Positions 1 through 3,929 of a stretch of 5,513 bases of DNA are shown here, piece after piece; position 1 is the first letter of the stretch; every line of letters begins with the position of its first letter. The stretch is from Candidatus Staskawiczbacteria bacterium. GTDB lineage: Bacteria; Patescibacteriota; Minisyncoccia; Minisyncoccales; Staskawiczbacteraceae. The stretch spans positions 1-5,513 of the forward strand of contig JAPLZA010000089.1 in NCBI GenBank assembly GCA_026395275.1. Direction: 5' to 3'. The notes beneath the pieces were generated by a model. It did not search any database. It had not been told where the DNA came from and worked only from the letters and a program-made list of their open reading frames with translations. The position numbers were made by a program, and so were the translations under genes.

Positions 1-161
1 GCAGAAAAACCTCGCTCAATCGCCCACTGACATTTTGGGCAAGATTCTTCTGTGGTCTGCGTTTGTTCTTCGGGAAAAGGAAATCTTTCGGTCAAAGAAA
101 TAAAGGTCTTTCCACCACATCTTATGCATATACCGTTTCCAATTATCGTAGGCTGTGACAT
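1..161 (-). CDS. Small zinc-ribbon protein, C-terminus beyond left edge
   Basis: The frame opens with ATG at 161-159 and stays open for 53 codons to the window edge, so only the N-terminal part is visible. An SD-like AAAGGA lies at 175-170, eight bases before the ATG. The protein has two CxxC knuckles, C12-x2-C15 (CIRC) and C41-x2-C44 (CPKC), separated by 25 residues. This is the pattern of a structural zinc ribbon holding one Zn2+. The family cannot be named from this fragment. It is the last visible gene of the minus-strand run after the two membrane proteins, 30 bases from the preceding stop codon with no terminator between, so co-transcription is likely. A nucleic-acid or protein-binding role would be typical of such ribbons but is only a guess. 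The reading frame, the SD and the paired cysteines make a real gene likely. Confidence 0.72.
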   Translation of the reverse strand, partial: MSQPTIIGNGICIRCGGKTFISLTERFPFPEEQTQTTEESCPKCQWAIERGFS

Positions 162-191
162 AAATTCCGTCCTTTCTTGTTAAAGTGCCAC

Positions 192-734
192 CTAGTATCT
201 TCCACCAATCATTCTATCTATGGTTCTCAGTGAAATGAGTAATATGGGCGTAGTCGTGATAAACGCCGCAACTATGCCAAGAGTTATTCTTAAGGACAAT
301 CCCTTAACCACAATCATTTCGGTTTGCATCCCCGGCAGAATAAGGACCGCTCCAACAACGCTGATTATAGACCCCATAATCCAGCCATAAAGTCCGGCGC
401 TTCTTTCGGCAACTGTTTTCGGCCCGGAATATCCTCCGGGCACGCCAAGTATGCTGGGTATAAGGTCATAATGTTCGCGTGCCGGCCTAAGCATAAAAAA
501 TTTAAGTATTGATAAACCTAACATGCCTCCCATCAATCCCCAGGTGAGCGCCAACTTTACCATCTGCGCGTCCCAAGAGTTGCAAATTTGTCTCGCCAGT
601 TCTTTGTTGTTCTGCATGGTTTCCAAAGAAACAAACGGCTCAAAGCAAGACATTGTCATCAAGATACCGCCAAGAGTCCAGAGGATAAAACCTGTGAAAA
701 AAAATACTAATCGCGGAAGAGTTCCTGTTTGCAT
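192..734 (-). CDS. Unrecognised four-helix membrane protein (180 aa)
   Basis: An ORF of 180 codons with four hydrophobic segments at about residues 9-29, 60-81, 113-134 and 148-169, consistent with an integral inner-membrane protein. The loop between segments 2 and 3 (about 82-112) is soluble and glycine/proline rich around GVPGGYSGP. I chose the ATG at 734 because AAAGGA lies at 745-740, five bases upstream. A longer in-frame extension back to 821 would overlap the preceding gene by 85 bases and looks unlike a membrane N-terminus. The upstream gene stops two bases before this ATG, so the two are almost certainly translated from one mRNA. I do not recognise the family and see no catalytic or transport signature. 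It may pair with the neighbouring membrane protein of similar topology. Confidence 0.82.
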   Translation of the reverse strand: MQTGTLPRLVFFFTGFILWTLGGILMTMSCFEPFVSLETMQNNKELARQICNSWDAQMVKLALTWGLMGGMLGLSILKFFMLRPAREHYDLIPSILGVPGGYSGPKTVAERSAGLYGWIMGSIISVVGAVLILPGMQTEMIVVKGLSLRITLGIVAAFITTTPILLISLRTIDRMIGGRY

Positions 735-736
735 TA

Positions 737-1216
737 TTATCCTTTCTTTACCATGCGACGAATGCCGTTGGTAATAACAAGTAACACCGCTGCAATAATT
801 AACGCGTGTATGCCCCACCACACTAAAAGAAACATGCTGTTTATGCCGGTGACAGCGTAAATGTTGTCGGGGTTGTATCCAAAGGCTGGAACGTTATCGA
901 TGACAATGCGCTTAATCCAATAATATGGAAGACGAACTCCCACATAAAGTAGCGCAAAAGCACCTGGGATCATCCCCATATCCCTGCTTTTAACCGAATC
1001 GTATAATGAATAGATTCCTCCGCACAAAGACCAAACGCCAACATTCCAAAATATCGGGTCTATGATTGCGGAAAAGGACATCCTCGGCCAATCGTCACGC
1101 GCCTCTTTTTGCCAAAAAATCAGAATCTCCGGCACTACAAATATAACAGAAAAACAAATCACACCCAAAATACAAACCCCAATAATCTTCCTGGCGTTCA
1201 ACAGCTTTGCGTTCAT
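737..1216 (-). CDS. Unrecognised four-helix membrane protein (159 aa)
   Basis: An ORF of 159 codons with a strong SD (AGGAG at 1227-1223, six bases before ATG). Hydrophobic segments lie at about residues 11-33, 50-71, 81-101 and 126-149. A tryptophan- and acid-containing loop follows helix 1 (FWQKEARDDWPR, about 34-45), and a loop of about 24 residues between helices 3 and 4 contains the PAFGYNPDN stretch. The C-terminus is basic (RRMVKKG), suggesting a cytoplasmic tail. It starts 33 bases after the OCD stop codon and its TAA ends two bases before the next membrane gene, so an operon of OCD, this gene, the next membrane gene and the zinc ribbon is likely. I recognise no family and assign no function. 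The two neighbouring membrane proteins share size and topology but no obvious sequence motif by eye. Confidence 0.82.
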   Translation of the reverse strand: MNAKLLNARKIIGVCILGVICFSVIFVVPEILIFWQKEARDDWPRMSFSAIIDPIFWNVGVWSLCGGIYSLYDSVKSRDMGMIPGAFALLYVGVRLPYYWIKRIVIDNVPAFGYNPDNIYAVTGINSMFLLVWWGIHALIIAAVLLVITNGIRRMVKKG

Positions 1217-1249
1217 CTTGTTCTCCTCTCTATGTTTTAAAAGACCTAT

Positions 1250-2158
1250 TTATACATTATCCTTAATTCGCATTTTGTCAACCAGAAGAGAGATTAAATT
1301 TTTCGGGTTGTCTAAAACCGGCGTCAAATTAAGCTCTTGGCCTAAATTATATTTTTCAGCTAATTTATAAGCAAACTTCAAGGCCGAATAGTCCTCAAGC
1401 CCAATACCCACAGAATCATACAGAGTTATTTCTTTTTTATTTTCGCGCCCGGATTTTTTACCGGTTATAAGTTCGTAGAGTTCTGCATGCACGCGTTTTT
1501 TGGCTTCTTTTTTGGTAAAGCGCTGGATTTCTCCTTCAACAGCAGACTGGTCAAAATATTCTACAACTATTTTACTTCTAGAAAGTATTGAAAACTCCAA
1601 CTCTGTTTTGCCAACAGAGTCTCCGCCTATACCATTAATGTGCACGCCATTAACAATCCAGTTATTTTTTAGAACATCTACATTTGCCCTGCAAGCTGTG
1701 CAGGTTGTAATTATATCAGCTCCCCTAACTGCTTCTTTAGCATTAACGCAACGCACTAGTTTAAGCCCACTGGATTTTAAATTTTTTTCAAATTTATCCA
1801 TTGCCAAAGAATCAATGTCAAAGTATCTGACTTCTTTGATTCCGCGCACCAAACATATGCCTTTGGTTAAAAATTCGCTTTGAGCTCCCGTGCCAATAAT
1901 AGCAAAAACCCTGCTGTCTTTTCTGGCCATTAAATCTGTGGCTATAGCCGTGGTTGCAGCAGTTCGAAGCGCGGTCAATAATGTCATTTCAGAAAACATA
2001 ACCGGATACCCCGTATCTGTTGTCGATAATTGACCGGTTGCCACAACTGTCATTAAACCTTTTTCCGGATTTTTCGGATGGCAATTAACATACTTAAACG
2101 TATAATATTTTTTGTCACAGACCGGCATAAGCTCTAAAACTCCATCCTGCACATGCAT
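1250..2158 (-). CDS. ocd: Ornithine cyclodeaminase / mu-crystallin family, intact 302-codon part
   Basis: This family converts L-ornithine to L-proline plus ammonia using bound NAD+. The visible 302 residues cover nearly the whole family core: ELMPV and FKYVN near the start (K22 matches the ornithine-binding Lys), ALRTAA (R65), the Rossmann motif GTGAQSEF at 89-96, NGIGGDSVGKTEL with D180 matching the catalytic Asp, and the C-terminal DSVGIGLEDYSAL at 248-260. These match Pseudomonas putida OCD as I recall it, so true OCD is favoured over SbnB-like or alanine dehydrogenase relatives. The ATG at 2158 has no SD and is probably not the ancestral start. Family homology continues upstream in frame for 46 codons but is cut by TAA (see the 2216-2296 entry). 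Translation from 2158 would lose the Arg corresponding to P. putida R45, which contacts ornithine, so the short form may be inactive. Two membrane-protein genes follow closely. Confidence 0.88.
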   Translation of the reverse strand: MHVQDGVLELMPVCDKKYYTFKYVNCHPKNPEKGLMTVVATGQLSTTDTGYPVMFSEMTLLTALRTAATTAIATDLMARKDSRVFAIIGTGAQSEFLTKGICLVRGIKEVRYFDIDSLAMDKFEKNLKSSGLKLVRCVNAKEAVRGADIITTCTACRANVDVLKNNWIVNGVHINGIGGDSVGKTELEFSILSRSKIVVEYFDQSAVEGEIQRFTKKEAKKRVHAELYELITGKKSGRENKKEITLYDSVGIGLEDYSALKFAYKLAEKYNLGQELNLTPVLDNPKNLISLLVDKMRIKDNV

Positions 2159-2296
2159 TGCCGGACGAGGAATTTTATTAAACTCGTGCCAACGGCTAAA
2201 GTCACTTCTTAATTCTTACATTAAACCAATTAAATAGCTATTAAACCCATGGCGCTTAATTATTTTTGCTAAAATTTCTTCAGTTATAATTTTCAT
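2159..2296 (-). pseudogene. ocd: 5' part of the OCD gene, interrupted by in-frame TAA at codon 27
   Basis: From ATG at 2296 the frame reads MKIITEEILAKIIKRHGF and on to codon 26. It then meets TAA (2218-2216) and continues in the same frame as ELRSDFSRWHEFNKIPRPA directly into the 302-codon ORF. The part after the stop matches the conserved OCD N-terminal segment (P. putida LRDDFKRW...), and R44 aligns with the ornithine-contacting Arg45. Read through the stop, the gene would be 348 codons, against about 350 in the family. GAA or AAA to TAA would be a single change. No GTG, TTG or ATG lies between the stop and codon 47. Possible explanations are a recent nonsense mutation, a base-call error at 2218, or readthrough. 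There is no SD before 2296. Confidence 0.75.
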
Positions 2297-2341
2297 ATTA
2301 AGTTTTTTATTAGTTAAACGTTCAGCTTCTGCGGGACAAAT

Positions 2342-2366
2342 AAAAAGCCCCTTCTTGACCGGGGCT
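2342..2366 (-). terminator. Intrinsic terminator in the OCD leader (arms 3:4)
   Basis: On the minus strand AGCCCC (2366-2361) pairs with GGGGCT (2351-2346) across a nine-base loop, and a T-run follows at once (2346-2342). The plus strand has no T-run after the hairpin, so it works only toward the OCD gene. It ends 45 bases before the OCD ATG at 2296. It is either the terminator half of an attenuator or a plain 3' terminator for the SPFH gene. Confidence 0.6.
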
Positions 2367-2407
2367 GCTTGAACGTATTTTATAAAAAACTCAATATACC
2401 CCGGCTG

Positions 2408-2467
2408 CTACTTAGGAGCGGGGCTGACTGGAACTATTATATTTAAGATGAAATTTCGTATATTCAT
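2408..2467 (-). CDS. Possible 19-residue leader peptide with Pro codons
   Basis: ATG at 2467 opens a frame reading MNIRNFILNIIVPVSPAPK and stopping at TAG 2410-2408. Proline codons CCA, CCC and CCT are codons 13, 16 and 18, the last two inside arm 1 of the first leader hairpin and the first just upstream of it. The stop lies in that hairpin's loop. There is no SD, but the start would sit only about six bases after the expected transcription start of the promoter-like element at 2480-2507. That would suit leaderless translation, as also inferred for the gene at 3930. A 19-codon ORF can arise by chance, and isoleucine (four codons) is also common in it, so the claim depends on the surrounding structure. 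Confidence 0.33.
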   Translation of the reverse strand: MNIRNFILNIIVPVSPAPK

Positions 2468-2479
2468 GTCTGTAAGTTA

Positions 2480-2507
2480 AGTGTACATCAACTAAAAACA
2501 ATGTCAA
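2480..2507 (-). promoter_or_regulatory. Sigma70-like promoter for the OCD operon
   Basis: On the minus strand a perfect -35 TTGACA (2507-2502) is followed after 16 bases by TACACT (2485-2480), four of six matches to the -10 consensus. It lies just after the SPFH stop codon, which gives OCD its own promoter and a transcript starting near 2473. An alternative is the exact TATAAT at 2441-2436, which has no good -35 and would start transcription at the first hairpin. Confidence 0.5.
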
Positions 2508-2515
2508 GTAAAAAG

Positions 2516-3265
2516 TTATTTGCTTATGTTGTCAGCTTTAATTGTATCTATAACCTCTTTTACTGTTGTCATAAATTGGGCTGGAAAGATAATCGTAGAA
2601 TTTTTTTCAACGCTTATTTCTGCCATTGTCTGCAAAGTTCTTAATTGTAAAGCAACCGGATGGGCTGCAATCAAGTCGGCAGCTTGTCCCAATTTTTCAT
2701 GAGCTGCAACAATTTTTGCCCTTCTCTCTCTTTCAGCCTCTGCCTCTTTTGCCATTGCCCTTTGCATGTTATCTGGCAAAATAATATCTTTAATCTCAAC
2801 GGCAGTTACCTGAACTCCCCAAGGTTCGGTGTGATTATCAATAACATCTTTTATTTGTTTATTAATTTCTGCTGTTTGCGACAAAAGTTGGTCTAACATA
2901 AATTGTCCAACAACATTTCTGACAGTTGTTTGGCTTATCTGATTTACAGCGCTCAAAACATCTTCTATGGCAATAACTGCTTTTTTTGGATCAACAATGT
3001 GATAATAAGCTACGGCTGCAATATCAATGGACACATTATCTTTTGTAATAATTTTTTGCGAAGGAATACCCATGGTTATTGTCCTAAAACTTACCTTCAC
3101 CATTTTTTCAAGAATGGGTACTAAATATATAAGACCAGGGCCCCTAATAGCAGTTTGCCTTCCCAAAAAGAAAATGACTGCGCGTTCATATTCCTTAATA
3201 ACGCGTATGCCAGATACTAAAATAATAAATAAAACTATTAAAAGATAATATGTAAAAATGTCCAT
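2516..3265 (-). CDS. Slipin / stomatin-like SPFH-domain membrane protein
   Basis: This is a 249-residue prokaryotic stomatin homologue. One hydrophobic helix at residues 5-20 anchors it in the membrane. The SPFH/band-7 domain runs from about 22 to 190, with the family hallmarks VIKEYERAVIFFLGR (22-36), RGPGLIYLVP (41-50), the TVRNVVG stretch (114-120) and AEAERERRAKIVAA (175-188). The C-terminal oligomerisation part contains HPVALQLRTLQTMAEI and the EKNSTIIFP motif (220-228). Such proteins form ring-like membrane scaffolds and often partner with NfeD-type proteases, but no NfeD gene is visible here. The segment after ERERRAKI appears about six residues shorter than usual. ATG at 3265 fits the family N-terminus but has no SD. 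TATAAT at 3285-3280 lies close upstream, so the 5' leader may be only a few bases. Confidence 0.93.
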   Translation of the reverse strand: MDIFTYYLLIVLFIILVSGIRVIKEYERAVIFFLGRQTAIRGPGLIYLVPILEKMVKVSFRTITMGIPSQKIITKDNVSIDIAAVAYYHIVDPKKAVIAIEDVLSAVNQISQTTVRNVVGQFMLDQLLSQTAEINKQIKDVIDNHTEPWGVQVTAVEIKDIILPDNMQRAMAKEAEAERERRAKIVAAHEKLGQAADLIAAHPVALQLRTLQTMAEISVEKNSTIIFPAQFMTTVKEVIDTIKADNISK

Positions 3266-3346
3266 ATTTTTTATATTTAATTATATTATCTTACTTTACC
3301 AAAAACGCCCCTTAATTAAAAGGTATTTAAAAATTTTAGGCTTGAT

Positions 3347-3375
3347 TTGACTGATTTTTTGTGTTAGAGTAATAA
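3347..3375 (+). promoter_or_regulatory. Probable promoter of the tRNA / GIY-YIG cluster
   Basis: TTGACT (3347-3352) stands 17 bases before TAATAA (3370-3375), seven bases upstream of the first tRNA-like gene. An alternative register is TTGATT (3342-3347) with TAGAGT (3365-3370), also 17 bases apart. Either supports plus-strand transcription starting at about 3378-3383. The exact -10 is uncertain. The segment 3266-3382 otherwise holds only AT-rich divergent promoter sequence shared with the SPFH gene, including TATAAT on the minus strand at 3285-3280. Confidence 0.42.
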
Positions 3376-3382
3376 ATATCAT

Positions 3383-3453
3383 CGGGCCATGGAGGAGTAG
3401 TACCTCGGCAGTCTCATAAGCTGCAGGCCCCCGTGCAATTCGGGGTGGCCCAA
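3383..3453 (+). tRNA. Unusual tRNA-Met-like gene, anticodon CAT, initiator-like
   Basis: A full cloverleaf of 71 bases can be drawn. The acceptor is C1 then GGGCCA pairing with TGGCCC, leaving a C1 x A72 mismatch like that of bacterial initiator tRNAs. T8 and G9 follow. The D-stem is GAGG/CCTC with a seven-base loop. The anticodon stem is GCAGT/GCTGC with loop CTCATAA (anticodon CAT at 3415-3417), identical to the usual initiator loop. The variable loop is AGGC, the T-stem is CCCCG/CGGGG, and the discriminator is A. No CCA is encoded. Oddities: the D-loop AGTAGTA has no GG pair, the T-loop is TGCAATT instead of TTC-R-A, and the three G-C pairs usual at the bottom of initiator anticodon stems are missing. 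It could be a divergent functional initiator, or a decaying or repurposed tRNA. Confidence 0.66.
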
Positions 3454-3464
3454 CACTTTACAAT

Positions 3465-3713
3465 ATGTGGTTTGTTTATATAATAAGATGCAAAGACGGC
3501 TCTTTATACACAGGAGCCACTAATGATTTAGAGAAGCGCTTTGCCGACCATAAAAGTGGGAAGGGCGCCAAGTACACAAAATCACATATTCCAGAAGAAA
3601 TTGTATTTTCCAAAAAATTCAGAAGTAAAATAAAGGCACTGAAGAAAGAAAGAGAGATTAAAGATTTAACGCGTGAAGAAAAAATAAAATTTATTAAAAA
3701 CGCGTCGGGGTAG
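3465..3713 (+). CDS. GIY-YIG domain protein, UPF0213/YhbQ type
   Basis: An 82-residue single-domain protein covering essentially the whole GIY-YIG fold. WFVYIIRCKDGSLYTGATND (2-21) supplies the GIY-like VYI (4-6) and the YTG (15-17) halves of the motif. R25 in LEKRFADH matches the catalytic Arg, H29 follows, and E62 in LKKEREIKDL matches the metal-binding Glu. Members of this small family are predicted single-strand or structure-specific DNA nucleases, but their role is poorly defined. ATG at 3465 lies 11 bases after the preceding tRNA with no SD. The last two sense codons and TAG stop overlap the first ten bases of the next tRNA, so tRNA processing would trim this mRNA at its stop. Being wedged between two CAT-anticodon tRNAs is unusual, but the protein looks like a chromosomal UPF0213 member, not a homing enzyme. 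Confidence 0.92.
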   Translation: MWFVYIIRCKDGSLYTGATNDLEKRFADHKSGKGAKYTKSHIPEEIVFSKKFRSKIKALKKEREIKDLTREEKIKFIKNASG

Positions 3714-3777
3714 CTCAGTTGGTGAGAGCGTGGCATTCATAACGCCAAGGTCGTGGGTTCGACTCCCACCCTCGACA
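3704..3777 (+). tRNA. tRNA with anticodon CAT (elongator Met or Ile2)
   Basis: A standard cloverleaf. Acceptor GTCGGGG pairs with CCTCGAC (one G-T pair), then T8 A9, D-stem GCTC/GAGC with loop AGTTGGTGA, anticodon stem TGGCA/CGCCA with an A-C mismatch next to the loop, loop TTCATAA (CAT at 3738-3740), variable loop AGGTC, and T-arm GTGGG-TTCGACT-CCCAC. The discriminator is A3777. CCA is not encoded. If the upstream CAT tRNA is the initiator, this one is elongator Met or, if its C34 is modified to lysidine, tRNA-Ile for AUA. Sequence alone does not settle it. Its first ten bases overlap the end of the GIY-YIG gene. Confidence 0.95.
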
Positions 3778-3804
3778 CACAATTGAAAAATAATTTATCG
3801 TAAT

Positions 3805-3880
3805 GCGGGCATAGTCCAGCCTGGTTTAAGACGCCTCCCTGTCACGGAGGAGATCAGGGGTTCAAATCCCCTTGCCCGCG
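3805..3880 (+). tRNA. tRNA-Asp (GTC)
   Basis: The acceptor GCGGGCA/TGCCCGC is perfectly paired. The D-arm is GTCC-(11-base loop with TGG)-AGAC with one mismatch. The anticodon arm is CCTCC-CTGTCAC-GGAGG with anticodon GTC at 3841-3843. The variable loop is AGATC and the T-arm is AGGGG-TTCAAAT-CCCCT. The discriminator is G3880, as expected for an aspartate tRNA. CCA is not encoded (the following bases are CAT). It lies 27 bases after the CAT tRNA and probably shares its transcript. Confidence 0.96.
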
Positions 3881-3887
3881 CATTTTT

Positions 3888-3913
3888 AAAAATCGCCAAA
3901 ATGGCGATTTTTT
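3888..3913 (+). terminator. Terminator after the tRNA cluster
   Basis: AAAAATCGCC (3888-3897) pairs with GGCGATTTTT (3903-3912) across the five-base loop AAAAT, giving ten pairs, with the T-run forming the 3' arm and one more T after it. It sits eight bases after tRNA-Asp and ends 16 bases before the next ATG, so it insulates the following gene. The flanking A and T runs would let it work on either strand. Confidence 0.78.
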
Positions 3914-3915
3914 GA

Positions 3916-3921
3916 TAGAAT
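3916..3921 (+). promoter_or_regulatory. Candidate -10 box of the beta-CASP gene, leaderless start
   Basis: TAGAAT (3916-3921) matches the -10 consensus at five of six positions and lies eight bases before ATG 3930, so transcription would start at or next to the start codon. No SD precedes the ATG. The -35 position (about 3893-3899) falls in the terminator hairpin and does not resemble TTGACA, which leaves the promoter uncertain. Confidence 0.38.
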
Positions 3922-3929
3922 AAATTAAT

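Larger units (their letters stand above)
2342..2467 (-). promoter_or_regulatory. Candidate leader-peptide transcription attenuator upstream of OCD
   Basis: Four GC-rich arms can be drawn on the minus strand. Arm 1 is CCCCGCT (2423-2417) and arm 2 is AGC-C-GGGG (2406-2399); together they give seven pairs with one bulged C and a ten-base loop. Arm 3 is AGCCCCGG (2366-2359) and arm 4 is GGGGCT (2351-2346), forming the terminator. Arms 2 and 3 can pair as CCGGGG (2404-2399) with CCCCGG (2364-2359), six G-C pairs, which excludes both other hairpins. A 19-codon ORF ends with TAG in the 1:2 loop. This is the layout of trp/his-type ribosome-mediated attenuators. OCD makes proline, and the ORF has Pro codons next to or within arm 1. 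The caveat is that two nearby CCCC/GGGG hairpins can always cross-pair, so this rests on layout, not on conservation. Confidence 0.42.

Noticed and set aside
735..821. A 29-codon N-terminal extension of the 180-residue membrane protein
   Set aside because: It overlaps the end of the upstream membrane gene, reads as a polar Cys/His/Arg-rich stretch unlike the protein, and the ATG at 734 has its own SD.
1500..1883. A 127-codon plus-strand ORF opposite the OCD gene
   Set aside because: It is antisense to well-conserved OCD sequence, resembles nothing known, and is explained as a shadow of that gene's codon use.
2216..2218. TAA reassigned as a sense codon
   Set aside because: At least four other genes here end in TAA at sensible places (737, 1250, 2516, 5316), so a wholesale code change is not supported.
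2346..2423. The two CCCC/GGGG hairpins as inverted repeats of an insertion element
   Set aside because: They are short, no transposase or target duplication is present, and the T-run marks a terminator.
2342..2430. T-box or known riboswitch in the OCD leader
   Set aside because: I see no T-box sequence or specifier-loop layout and no riboswitch core that I recognise. The four-arm attenuator reading fits better.
2520..3248. Several plus-strand ORFs of 60-78 codons opposite the SPFH gene
   Set aside because: They lie entirely over a clearly coding minus-strand gene and have no family features or start signals.
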